A stretch of DNA of 11,833 bases from assembly GCA_050731755.1 (NCBI GenBank), contig JBOHPP010000059.1, positions 1-11,833 on the forward strand. Direction: 5' to 3'. Shown here piece by piece: positions 1 through 7,478 of the stretch. The DNA is from JBOHPP01 sp050731755 (GTDB taxonomy: Bacteria; Methylomirabilota; Methylomirabilia; Rokubacteriales; CSP1-6). How positions within the stretch are numbered: position 1 is the stretch's first letter; the number at the start of each line of letters is the position of its first letter. Position numbers and translations under genes: made by a program. The notes under the pieces were generated by a model. That model saw only the letters and a program-made list of their open reading frames with translations, made no database searches and had not been told where the DNA came from.

Positions 1-259
1 CGACCGTGCGGGCCGGGGGCGCGGGCGCCGGGCTCGCTTGCGGCGTGCCCACCGCGGCCACCGCGGGCACCAGGTTCACCACGTACGTCTTCGGTTGGGC
101 CGCGCGCCAGGTGGCGGCGCCGGCCACCAGGGCCACGATCAGCACGACGTGGGCGCCGACCGAGACCACGAGGGGCCCGAACGGGACGCGGAAGCGCCCG
201 AGCGCGGGCCCGAACGGTGGCCGGGGGCGGAGACGCAACGACATCGCCGCCGTAGACAT
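1..259 (-). CDS. TolA/TonB-like energy-transducing protein, N-terminal part (runs off window)
   Basis: The ATG at 259 opens a reading frame that continues past the left edge, so only about 86 residues are visible. The visible part has a basic, Pro/Arg-rich cytoplasmic N-terminus (residues 1-29), one membrane segment (about 30-50) and then a Pro/Ala-rich stretch (PQASPAPAPPA) typical of the periplasmic spacer of TonB and TolA. The membrane segment contains SVGAH (S33, H37), which matches the conserved S-x3-H motif by which TonB and TolA contact ExbB or TolQ. The start lies 1 nt after the tolR stop (TGAGATG), so translation is probably coupled; a second in-frame ATG at 244 is possible. Its role would be to carry proton-motive force from the TolQ/TolR motor to the outer membrane. 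The C-terminal domain that separates TolA from TonB lies outside the window. Confidence 0.82.
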   Translation of the reverse strand, partial: MSTAAMSLRLRPRPPFGPALGRFRVPFGPLVVSVGAHVVLIVALVAGAATWRAAQPKTYVVNLVPAVAAVGTPQASPAPAPPARTV

Positions 260-260
260 C

Positions 261-678
261 TCAGCGCTCGCGCGTGGGCTCCGTCACCATGCCGAGCCGC
301 TCGATCCCGGCCCGACGCACGCGGTCCATCGTCTCGATGACGGCCCCGTAGGAGAGCCCTGCGTCGGCCTTGAGGTAGAGCGTCTTGTCCCTCCGGTCCT
401 TGAAGGCGTTGCGTAGGGCCGGCTCGAGACCGGCCGCGGTGACGCGGCGGTCATTGAGGAACAGGCCCTGCTCCTTGGTCACCGTGAGGACCATTCGCTC
501 CTCCACCGCGGTCGGCCGGGACGAGGCGCGGGGCAGGTTCACGTCGATGCCCCGGTACATCATGGGCGCGGTCAGCATGAAGATGAGGAGCAGCACCAGG
601 ACCACGTCGACGAGCGGGATGATGTTGATCTCGGCCAGCGAGGTGCCGATACGGCGCTGACCGTCGGCAGGCTCCAGT

Positions 679-689
<11 letters not shown>
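261..689 (-). CDS. tolR: TolR/ExbD family proton-channel subunit
   Basis: This 142-residue protein has the ExbD/TolR layout: a short cytoplasmic N-terminus, one membrane helix (about residues 23-44) and a periplasmic domain. The helix begins EINIIPLVDVVLVLLLIF and holds the single membrane aspartate (D28) that takes part in proton translocation in this family. The periplasmic part (TVTKEQGLFLNDRRV and KADAGLSYGAVIETMDRV) fits the TolR/ExbD fold. The ATG at 689 overlaps the end of tolQ by 11 bp, and the stop is 1 nt before the tolA/tonB start, so the three genes form one unit. TolR versus ExbD cannot be settled from the protein alone. Gene order and single copies favour the Tol system, with tolB and pal expected beyond the left edge. 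Confidence 0.9.
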
Positions 690-1383
<694 letters not shown>

Positions 1384-1408
1384 GGCGGCTCCTTCTTGTT
1401 TTGGTCCG

Positions 1409-1417
1409 ATAGTACCA
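1409..1417 (-). promoter_or_regulatory. Candidate extended -10 element for the tolQ operon
   Basis: Read on the minus strand, 1417-1409 is TGGTACTAT, an extended -10 (TGn followed by TACTAT). It lies 25 bp upstream of the GTG start of tolQ, leaving room for a short leader with the AAGGAG ribosome site at 1394-1389. No good -35 is visible 17 bp further upstream (TCAACG is a weak match). Predicted from sequence only. Confidence 0.4.
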
Positions 1418-1433
1418 GAATCCCCGCCGTTCG

Positions 1434-1463
1434 TTGACTTTCCCGAGCCTCGACCCGTATAAC
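1434..1463 (+). promoter_or_regulatory. Sigma-70-like promoter placing transcription start at or next to the GTG at 1470
   Basis: TTGACT (1434-1439) and TATAAC (1458-1463) are each one base from the bacterial consensus and lie 18 bp apart. Transcription would begin about 6-7 nt after the -10, at 1469-1470, which is the GTG proposed as the start of the next gene. The transcript would then be leaderless. This also argues against the TTG at 1434 as a start codon, since it is the -35 itself. Confidence 0.55.
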
Positions 1464-1469
1464 CGAGGC

Positions 1470-2228
1470 GTGGTCCGCGCCGTCGGCGCCTTGGTCCTGG
1501 GCTTCGCCGTCGCCCTGGCGGCCGGGGCCTTCGCTTCGGATTCGCGCCGCGCCGTCGAGGCCTTCGTGGGTCGCCTCGCCGGCGCCCGCGTGACCGATCT
1601 CACCATCACCCAGACCCTCACGATCTACCAGCCCGACGGGCGGCACCCCCAGTCCACTCGGGAGCTGCAGGTCTATTTCAAGCCGCCGAAGCGCCGTCGA
1701 GTCGAGCAGACGATGGGGGCGCAGCGCGAGGTCCACCTCACCGTGGGCGACCGAGCCTGGGTCCGCCACGGCGACGGCCAGGTCGACGAGGTTCCGCGCG
1801 AGCGGGGCGAGCGCGACCGCTGGCACCTCTGCGCAGGGCTGCCCCGCAGCGCCGGCGATCTGCTCGCGGAGTGGCGGGCCCTGGGCGTGCGGGACGACGT
1901 CAGCCACGTGGTGCAGGTCCGCGGCCGTCCGATCACCGTGATCGGCGCCGGGCCCGGCGACCGGGTAAGCCCGTCGGTCTGGGTGGACCAAGAATACGGC
2001 GTCGTTCGGCTCATCACGCCAGAGCGGTCGTCGCGGCGGTCGGAACTGGTGGATCACGCCTGCTCGGAACACCGCCCGCTGCTCAATGGTCTCTACTTCC
2101 CGTACCACCAGGAACTGTTCGGAAAGGGCGGCAAGCTGCTGTTCCGCATCGTCGTGCGCCAGGTGGGCCTGAACGGCAATCTTCCCGACGCCCTGTTCGA
2201 TCCCGAGGCCCTCCGCCGAGGGGGATGA
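1470..2228 (+). CDS. Exported LolA-like protein of unknown function
   Basis: The protein starts with a clear signal peptide (VRAVGALVLGFAVALAAGAFA, then SDSRR), so it should be exported to the periplasm or envelope. The mature part of about 230 residues is rich in alternating polar and hydrophobic strands (DLTITQTLTIYQP, RELQVYFKPPKRRRVEQ, REVHLTVGDRAWVRH), then a strand pair near YGVVRLITPE and a closing LLFRIVVRQVGLNG. This resembles the unclosed beta-barrel of LolA/LolB lipoprotein carriers and related outer-membrane-lipoprotein-sorting proteins. Identification rests on this pattern, not on a diagnostic motif. I chose the GTG at 1470 (252 residues) because it gives a well-formed signal peptide and sits at the predicted transcription start; the longer frame from the TTG at 1434 adds 12 residues that do not look like a leader. 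No Shine-Dalgarno precedes it. It is divergent from tolQ, fitting an envelope role. Confidence 0.65.
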   Translation: MVRAVGALVLGFAVALAAGAFASDSRRAVEAFVGRLAGARVTDLTITQTLTIYQPDGRHPQSTRELQVYFKPPKRRRVEQTMGAQREVHLTVGDRAWVRHGDGQVDEVPRERGERDRWHLCAGLPRSAGDLLAEWRALGVRDDVSHVVQVRGRPITVIGAGPGDRVSPSVWVDQEYGVVRLITPERSSRRSELVDHACSEHRPLLNGLYFPYHQELFGKGGKLLFRIVVRQVGLNGNLPDALFDPEALRRGG

Positions 2229-2247
2229 CGCCGCGTGGCGGCCGATC

Positions 2248-2730
2248 CGCCGACTCGAGGTCGAGTTGGTGGAGGCAAAGCCCGAGGACGTCCCGATCCT
2301 CCGACGCCTCATGGGATCTGAACCCCGACCGGACGTTCGGCAACGCCGCCCGCATCGAGCGCTTCTGGTCCGGGGAGCCCGGGCGCCGCTCGTTCCGGAT
2401 CCGGGTCGGCGGATCGCTCGGGGCTTCGCCCTGACCCGCCGGGGCAGCCACTTCAGTGGTGATGAGGCGCAGGAGATCAGTGAGTTCTTCGTGCTGCGCA
2501 AGGACCCCGCCACGGCGTCGGCCGGATCGTGGCCAGTCGCCTGTTCGACAGTGCCGCCGGCACGTGGGAAGTCGCGGCGCTGAAGAGCAATGTCCCGGCC
2601 CAGCACTTCTGGCGGGCGGTCACGACGCGGTACGCGGCGGGCCGCGTGGAGGCGTTCGAGGCGCGCGACGAGCGACTTCGTCGTCTTCCGCGTGCCGAGC
2701 CCGGGGCCGGCCGGTCCGGCCCGCCCTTAG
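2248..2730 (+). pseudogene. Broken GNAT-family N-acetyltransferase (at least three frame changes)
   Basis: Four consecutive pieces of one GNAT acetyltransferase lie in different frames. Piece 1 (to about 2313) reads VELVEAKPEDVPILRRLM. Piece 2 (about 2312-2422) reads WDLNPDRTFGNAARIERFW...RRSFRIRVGGSL. Piece 3 (2422-2502) reads GFALTRRGSHFSGDEAQEISEFFVLRK. Piece 4 (from 2508) reads RHGVGRIVASRLFDSAAGTWEVAALKSNVPAQHFWR. In order they give the GNAT fold, including the acetyl-CoA loop R-H-G-V-G-R and the C-terminal NxxAxxFWR segment. The first junction also lacks about 8-12 residues (the usual LYxYDFS region). The second and third look like single-base losses (ctcggggcttc at 2417-2427; five instead of six bases at 2503-2507). 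The tail may shift again to SDFVVFRVPSPGP and stop at 2730. No frame gives a complete enzyme. It follows the LolA-like gene by about 20 bp and converges on the glycosylase gene. Confidence 0.8.
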
Positions 2731-3326
2731 CTCACGGCGCTTCGCCCCGCGCGGCCCGACACGAAGCGGTTGCCGGCGATCCAGAAGCGCAGCGGAAGAT
2801 CCGCGGCCCGCGTGATGCCCACCCGAGGCCCGCTGGCGATGCGGAAGTCGCGCGGCGCGTCGGGGGGTCCGATGCTGAGCGGCCCTCGCGTGAGATCCCA
2901 GCCGTTGTCGCGCAAGGTGACGCCGAGCGCCCGGGTGAGGTTGCCCGGGCCGCTGCACAGGCGCGGGCGGTCGGCGGGCACGCCCCGGCGTCGGGCCATG
3001 GCGGCGAGTCCGGCCACCGGCTCCAGGGCGCGAATCAGCACGCAGCCCGGCGTTCCCGCCCGGCCGGTGATCGCGTTGAGACAATGGTGCACGCCGTAGT
3101 TCAGGAACACGTAGGCGTGCCCGCCTTCTCCATAAAAGAGTGCGTGGCTCGAGGCGCGGAAGGCCGCATGCGAGGCGGCGTCATCGGGACCGAGATACGC
3201 CTCGGTCTCGACGACGCGACCGGCGGTGGGCGTGCGGCCGTGATGCGACGTCAGAACACAGCCGAGCAAGTCGCGCGCGACGACACGGACCGGACGCAGG
3301 TAGAACCGCCGCGGCAGCGCTGCCAC
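2727..3326 (-). CDS. mpg: DNA-3-methyladenine glycosylase, AAG/MPG family
   Basis: This 199-residue protein removes alkylated purines (3-methyladenine, hypoxanthine and others) as the first step of base excision repair. The family motif ETEAYLGPDDAASH begins at residue 40. By alignment with human AAG, E42, Y44 and H53 correspond to E125 (water activation), Y127 and H136 (base pocket) with the same spacing. Y77 fits the DNA-intercalating Y162, N84 fits N169, and R99 in LIRALEP fits R182. All key residues are present, and the length matches bacterial members. I chose the GTG at 3326, which shares its first base with the thrC stop (TAGTG); the upstream extension of this frame lies wholly within thrC. 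It is the last gene of the glycosyltransferase-thrC-mpg unit, and its stop overlaps the stop of the broken acetyltransferase at 2727-2730. No obvious functional link to thrC. Confidence 0.93.
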   Translation of the reverse strand: MAALPRRFYLRPVRVVARDLLGCVLTSHHGRTPTAGRVVETEAYLGPDDAASHAAFRASSHALFYGEGGHAYVFLNYGVHHCLNAITGRAGTPGCVLIRALEPVAGLAAMARRRGVPADRPRLCSGPGNLTRALGVTLRDNGWDLTRGPLSIGPPDAPRDFRIASGPRVGITRAADLPLRFWIAGNRFVSGRAGRSAVS

Positions 3327-4549
3327 TAGCGGCCGAGGCGCTCGTGGACCAGCCGTTTGAGTGAGGCGTAGTCGAAGGCCGTGCCGGTACGGCTGGGCGG
3401 CTCGGCCTCCGTCTTGAGCCCGGTCTCGCTCACGATGACGCAGACCGTCTGGGCAGGGTCCAGACGCTTGCCGGCCAGGAGCTTGGTCAGCACGGCCAGG
3501 GTGGCCACACCCGTCGGTCCCGCCCAGATGCCCTCCGTCCGCGCCAGCGTGCGCTGAGCGGCCAGGATCTCTTCGTCCTCGGCGTCGCCAGCCAGGCCGC
3601 CGAGCTCGCGGAGCAGGCGCAGCGTCCACTCGCCCTTACGCCCGGGGTTGCCGGCGGCCAGGCCCTCGGCCACCGTGTAGCCGATCTTGAGCGGCGTGAT
3701 GGAAGCGCCGGCCTCCCAGGCCCGCGCGACGGCGTTGGCCCGCGCGGCCTGGGCCGCGACGAGCAGTGGCATGCGGGCGATCCACCCCGCCTCCCGCATC
3801 TCGCGGAATCCTCGCGCCGTCGCGATGAAGGTCTCGCCGACCGCCACCGGCGCCACCACCACGTCGGGCGGGCGCCAGTCCGTCTGCTCGGCGATCTCGT
3901 AAGCGAGCGTCTTCTTGCCCTCGTGCTTGTAGGGGTTGCGGGAGGCGCCGCAGTCGAAGAACAGCCGCTCCTCGACGAGGCGGTCCCAATGGCCGATAAG
4001 GTCGTCGTACACGCCCTGGTAGATCACCAGGTCCGTGGTCGTCGCCGCCATGTGGAGCAGCTTCGGGGCCGAGGCGCGCGCGTAGGCGAAGATGAGCGAG
4101 CGCAGTCCGGCCCGCGCCGAATAGGCGGCGATCGACGAGCCCGCGTTGCCCGAGCTGACCACCGACGTCGCGGTGAACCCGAACTGCAGCGCCGCCGCCA
4201 CTGCCGTCGCCGACGTGCGGTCCTTGACGGTGCCAGTGGGGTTCGGCCCCTCGAACTTGACGAACAGCCGCCGCACGCCGAGCTGGGCGGCCAGCCGGGG
4301 GCAGTCGAGGAGTGGCGTGCTGCCCTCACCGAGGCTCACGCGGTGCGTGGGGTCGGCGATGGGCAGCACCGCCGCATAGCGCCAGAAGCCGGTGCCGGCC
4401 AGCACGGCCGGGCCACGGCGCTTCAGGACGGCGAGGTCATAGCGCAGCTCGAGCAGCCCGTGGCACGCGTCGCACTCGAGGCGATACCCGAGCGGGTACG
4501 CCGTCCCGCAGTCGATGCAGGCGAGGTGGCGGGCCAGCGATTCGATCAT
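3326..4549 (-). CDS. thrC: Threonine synthase (PLP-dependent, zinc-ribbon N-terminus)
   Basis: The 407-residue protein would convert O-phosphohomoserine to threonine. A four-cysteine zinc-ribbon-like knuckle (C11, C14, C26, C29) opens the protein, as in many short ThrC enzymes. LGEGSTPL (73-80) is the substrate-loop signature. K109 in NPTGTVKDR is the expected Schiff-base lysine for pyridoxal phosphate; the usual residue before it is Phe, here Val. SSGNAGSSIAAYSARAG is the cofactor-phosphate region, and GPTGVATLAVLTKL near the C-terminus fits fold-type II PLP enzymes. The ATG at 4549 overlaps the glycosyltransferase stop (ATGA), and its own TAG overlaps the mpg start. The same frame stays open upstream, but that part is antisense-like Arg/Pro-rich sequence within the glycosyltransferase gene. 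A related fold-type II enzyme such as a cysteate synthase-like protein is less likely but possible. Confidence 0.88.
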   Translation of the reverse strand: MIESLARHLACIDCGTAYPLGYRLECDACHGLLELRYDLAVLKRRGPAVLAGTGFWRYAAVLPIADPTHRVSLGEGSTPLLDCPRLAAQLGVRRLFVKFEGPNPTGTVKDRTSATAVAAALQFGFTATSVVSSGNAGSSIAAYSARAGLRSLIFAYARASAPKLLHMAATTTDLVIYQGVYDDLIGHWDRLVEERLFFDCGASRNPYKHEGKKTLAYEIAEQTDWRPPDVVVAPVAVGETFIATARGFREMREAGWIARMPLLVAAQAARANAVARAWEAGASITPLKIGYTVAEGLAAGNPGRKGEWTLRLLRELGGLAGDAEDEEILAAQRTLARTEGIWAGPTGVATLAVLTKLLAGKRLDPAQTVCVIVSETGLKTEAEPPSRTGTAFDYASLKRLVHERLGR

Positions 4550-5538
4550 CGGCGTCCGAAGCTCTGCTCCACCGCGGCCAGCATCTCCTCGATGCGGTGC
4601 CGCAGGGTGTGCTCGGCCAGTGCCCGGCGGCGGGCATTGGCGCCGATGGCCCGGGCCTCGTCGGGATGAGCCAGATAGTAGTCGAGCTGGCGCCGCAGCT
4701 CGCCGAGGTCGCGATAGGCGACGACCTCCTCCCCGGGCTTGAACAGCGTGCCCAGGTCCTCCTTGAGGTCGACCACCTGGCAGGCGCCAGCCGCGGCCAG
4801 CTCGAACGCGCGAATGTTCACCCCGACGATGTCGTTGAGTGGATGGTGGGGGTTGAGCGAGAGGACGGCGCCGGAGTAGATGGCGAGCTTGGCCCGCTCC
4901 CAGACGCCCGGCCCGCGAACGCGGGCCCGGACCCGCGGATCGTCGGCACGCTCCCAGCCTGGTCCCCACACGCCGAGCGGGTAGTCGGCCAGCTCGCGGA
5001 CGAGCCGCTCGCGGTACGGGTAACGACGGCCGACCAGCGCGATGACTCCGGCGAGGCGGCGGGCTTCGTCGGGCGTCGGCTCCACCGGGTGATGGAACGA
5101 CGGCACGCAGTAGAGCGGCAGATAGTAGAGGTTGCCGAGCCCGACCCCCTGGAGCTGCCGCATCGCGTAGCGCTCCTTGGTGAAGAACAGGTCGTAGGGC
5201 TCGATGTGCTCGAAGGGCATCATGAGCAGGGGATTGTCGGGAAAGACGTTGAGGAAGAGCGCGCCGGTTTGCGCCTTGACGCGGCGGATCAGCGCCGGTG
5301 TGATGGGGCCACCTTTGAGCACGAGGACGATGCTCGGTCGCCAGGCCGCGCACAGGCGTTCCAGCCGGGCGAGGATGACGCGCTGATAGACGGGCTTCGT
5401 GCTCGCGTTCTTGTAGAGGGCGTTGTCACGGCGGTAGGCGAACGTCCGTACCTCGTGGCCCAGCGCGAGCAGCTCGTCCCGGAAGTCGAGGCCGAAGTCG
5501 CCGGTCCGTTCCAGACCGAGGACGACCAGCCAGCGCAT
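4546..5538 (-). CDS. CgeB-like glycosyltransferase (GT-B, Glyco_trans_1 type)
   Basis: The 330-residue protein has a two-domain GT-B layout. The N-terminal domain starts MRWLVVLGLERTGDFG and contains IVLVLKGGPI (about 69-78) and FLNVFPDNPL (95-104), as in CgeB/DUF3880-type proteins. The C-terminal donor-binding domain contains LNPHHPLNDIVGVNIRAFELAAAGACQVV (about residues 228-256), then DLGTLFKPGEEVVAYRDLGEL and a closing helical region HPDEARAIGANARRRALAEHT, the usual end of the family. No signal peptide or membrane segment is seen, so it should be cytoplasmic. Acceptor and sugar cannot be told from sequence. It heads the minus-strand unit; its stop overlaps the thrC start. It is divergent from the enolase-superfamily gene across 44 bp and has no clear Shine-Dalgarno. 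Confidence 0.82.
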   Translation of the reverse strand: MRWLVVLGLERTGDFGLDFRDELLALGHEVRTFAYRRDNALYKNASTKPVYQRVILARLERLCAAWRPSIVLVLKGGPITPALIRRVKAQTGALFLNVFPDNPLLMMPFEHIEPYDLFFTKERYAMRQLQGVGLGNLYYLPLYCVPSFHHPVEPTPDEARRLAGVIALVGRRYPYRERLVRELADYPLGVWGPGWERADDPRVRARVRGPGVWERAKLAIYSGAVLSLNPHHPLNDIVGVNIRAFELAAAGACQVVDLKEDLGTLFKPGEEVVAYRDLGELRRQLDYYLAHPDEARAIGANARRRALAEHTLRHRIEEMLAAVEQSFGRR

Positions 5539-5545
5539 GGGCCGT

Positions 5546-5556
5546 AGCGTAGCATA
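5546..5556 (-). promoter_or_regulatory. Candidate -10 element(s) for the glycosyltransferase-thrC-mpg operon
   Basis: On the minus strand, TATGCT (5556-5551) and the overlapping TACGCT (5551-5546) both fit the TANNNT -10 pattern, 12 and 7 nt before the ATG at 5538. No Shine-Dalgarno fits between, so the transcript would have little or no leader. No -35 is recognisable. Confidence 0.35.
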
Positions 5557-5564
5557 GGGGGCGC

Positions 5565-5573
5565 TGCTATCAT
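5565..5573 (+). promoter_or_regulatory. Candidate extended -10 for the enolase-superfamily/ABC operon
   Basis: TGCTATCAT (5565-5573) is an extended -10 (TGn followed by TATCAT) ending 9 nt before the GTG at 5583. Transcription would begin around 5580, giving a leader of about 3 nt and no room for a Shine-Dalgarno. A clear -35 is absent, as is usual for extended -10 promoters. Confidence 0.4.
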
Positions 5574-5582
5574 GGCGGCGCC

Positions 5583-6716
5583 GTGAAGATCGCCGCCGTC
5601 GAAGTGTTCGTGCTCAACCTTTCGCAGAAGGCGGTCTTCGTCCTCGCCGGCGGCGTCGTCGGGGCGCCGGGCGCGCTGTCACCCCGCGTGCTGGTGAAGC
5701 TGACGACGGACGACGGCGCCGTTGGCTGGGGCGAGGCCACGCCTACGCCGCGCTGGACGTACGAGACCACCGAGACCATCGTCACCACGCTGAAGAAGTA
5801 CCTGGTCCCGGCCGTCGTCGGGCTCGAGGCCTGGGATCTCGACAGCGTGCATCGGGCCATGGAGCGGGTGATCAACCCCGGGGTGACGATGGGCTCACCC
5901 CTGGCCAAGTCGGCCATCGACGTCGCGCTGCACGACGCGCTGGCCCGGCGGCAGGGCGTGCCGCTCCACGAGCTGCTCGGCCGGCGCCGGCGCACCGAGT
6001 TCGACCTCACCTGGATGATCACCACGGTGCGCCCGGCCGACGCCGACCGGCTGGCCCGGGAGGGGCTCGACGCGGGTTACACCTGCTTCGAATGCAAGAT
6101 CGGTATGCACGGCGAGGCCGGGGATCTCGATCTCGTGCAGCGCACGCGCGCCGCCATCGGCGACCACACGCTCCAGGTCGATGCCAACCGGGGATACCGG
6201 GTCGACACCGCGATTCGCCAGGCCCGCCGCTTCGAGGATCTGGGTGTGGCGCTCTTCGAGCAGCCGCTCAACGGGCTGAACCTGTCCGGCTACCGGCGGC
6301 TTGTCGCCGCTGCGACGACGCCCATCGGCATCGACGAGACGCTCCGCTCGCTCAGCGATCTCCTGGAGTACGTCCGCCACGACGCCATTCACGTGGCGGT
6401 GGCCAAGGTGCAGCGCAATGGCGGCTTCTGGTACTCCCGTCAGCTCTGTGAGATGGCCGAGGCGGGCGGGCTGGGCCTTTCCCTCTCCGGCCTCACCGAG
6501 ACCGACCTCGGGCTGGCCGCCGGCATGCATCTGGCCGCGGCGTTCGACATCAACCCGCTCCAGCTCAACGGACCTCAGTTCATCGAGACGACGTTTCTCA
6601 AGGCGCGGCTCTGGAAAGGCGGTGGCCGGGTGACGCAGCCGGCCGGGCCCGGGCTGGGGGTGGAGGTGGACGAGGCGTACGTCCGCAAGCACGCGCAGAC
6701 CGTCACTCTCGACTAG
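5583..6716 (+). CDS. Enolase-superfamily enzyme, mandelate racemase/muconate-lactonizing type
   Basis: The 377-residue protein has the enolase-superfamily capping domain (1 to about 135, with GWGEATP at 48-54 and SAIDVALHDALARRQG at 110-125) and a barrel domain. Metal ligands are D200 (VDANRGY), E226 (FEQPL) and D251 (GIDET), and K275 (AKVQRNGG) is the second acid/base. The spacings 26, 25 and 24 equal those of muconate-lactonizing enzyme (D198, E224, D249, K273). At the first base site the usual KxK reads E170-C-K172, so the catalytic lysine is kept but its partner is Glu. Such enzymes abstract a proton alpha to a carboxylate and then cycloisomerise, racemise or dehydrate; the substrate is unknown here. 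The GTG at 5583 opens the gene and the stop is 1 nt before the permease ATG (TAGGATG), so it is co-transcribed with the ABC transporter, which probably supplies its substrate. Confidence 0.88.
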   Translation: MKIAAVEVFVLNLSQKAVFVLAGGVVGAPGALSPRVLVKLTTDDGAVGWGEATPTPRWTYETTETIVTTLKKYLVPAVVGLEAWDLDSVHRAMERVINPGVTMGSPLAKSAIDVALHDALARRQGVPLHELLGRRRRTEFDLTWMITTVRPADADRLAREGLDAGYTCFECKIGMHGEAGDLDLVQRTRAAIGDHTLQVDANRGYRVDTAIRQARRFEDLGVALFEQPLNGLNLSGYRRLVAAATTPIGIDETLRSLSDLLEYVRHDAIHVAVAKVQRNGGFWYSRQLCEMAEAGGLGLSLSGLTETDLGLAAGMHLAAAFDINPLQLNGPQFIETTFLKARLWKGGGRVTQPAGPGLGVEVDEAYVRKHAQTVTLD

Positions 6717-6717
6717 G

Positions 6718-7476
6718 ATGCCCCGCTGGCTCGCCCGCAACCTTCCCGCCTTCGTTTTGTTCATGGCGCTCCTCGCGGCCTGGCAGGCCGCGGTAAGCGT
6801 GCTCGGGCTTCGCGAGTACATCCTGCCGAGCCCCCTCACCGTGCTGCGGGCCCTGGCCGGCGACGAGATCCCGTGGGCGGCCCACCTCTGGGTCACCACG
6901 CTGGAGATCGCGGGAGCCTTCGTGGTGGCTGGCGCGGTCGGGGTGGTGCTGGGCATCGCCATCGCCTGGTCTCCGGTCCTGGCCACGGCGCTCGTGCCCT
7001 TCCTCGTGTTCGTGAACACGCTGCCCAAGGTCGCAGTGGCCCCGCTCTTCCTCCTCTGGCTGGGCTACGGCATCGTGCCCAACATGCTCATCGGTGCCCT
7101 CATCGGCTTCTTCCCTGTCGTGATCAACACCGCGGTGGGCCTGAGCCAGGTGGACGAGGAGCTGCTGGACCTCGGGCGCGTCTTCAACGCCCCCAAGTGG
7201 CGTGTGTTCGCGCTCATCCGGATCCCCAACGCCTATCCGTACATTCTCAGCGCGCTGAAGGTCACGGCGACAGCCGCGGTGGTGGGCGCCATCGTGGGCG
7301 AGTTCGTCGCCTCCCAGAAGGGGCTGGGTTACGTCATCATCACCACCCAGGGCAGCATGAACACGCCGGTGGCCTTCGCGGCCCTGGTGTGGATCTCGGT
7401 GGTGGGCCTGGCCGTGTACGGCGCGGTCGTGCTCGCGGCGCGCTGGATCGCGCCGTGGGCGGAACCCTCGCAGTGA
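6718..7476 (+). CDS. ABC transporter permease, SsuC/TauC/ThiX type
   Basis: This 252-residue inner-membrane protein has about six hydrophobic segments (around 10-30, 62-84, 90-118, 122-142, 186-204 and 220-243). The cytoplasmic EAA loop that docks on the ATPase reads EELLDLGRVFNAPKWRVFALIRIPNAYPY at about 147-175, with the central Gly present and the first Ala residues replaced. ILPSPLTVLRAL near the N-terminus and GEFVASQKGLGYVI at 194-207 are typical of permeases for sulfonates, taurine, nitrate and hydroxymethylpyrimidine-type compounds. The start is 1 nt after the enolase-superfamily stop. It is followed by the tandem repeat and then the binding-protein and ATPase genes of the same transporter. 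Confidence 0.93.
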   Translation: MPRWLARNLPAFVLFMALLAAWQAAVSVLGLREYILPSPLTVLRALAGDEIPWAAHLWVTTLEIAGAFVVAGAVGVVLGIAIAWSPVLATALVPFLVFVNTLPKVAVAPLFLLWLGYGIVPNMLIGALIGFFPVVINTAVGLSQVDEELLDLGRVFNAPKWRVFALIRIPNAYPYILSALKVTATAAVVGAIVGEFVASQKGLGYVIITTQGSMNTPVAFAALVWISVVGLAVYGAVVLAARWIAPWAEPSQ

Positions 7477-7478
7477 AG

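Noticed and set aside
3327..3629. N-terminal extension of the DNA glycosylase frame into thrC.
   Set aside because: AAG-family bacterial enzymes are about 200 residues; the GTG at 3326 gives that length and the extension lacks any family sequence.
4550..5353. N-terminal extension of the threonine synthase frame.
   Set aside because: The added part is Arg/Pro/Gly-rich, overlaps the glycosyltransferase in another frame, and the ATG at 4549 gives a normal ThrC start with its zinc knuckle.
4312..5547. Plus-strand open frame of 411 codons opposite thrC and the glycosyltransferase.
   Set aside because: Composition is that of a GC-rich antisense frame, and both genes on the other strand have clear family motifs.
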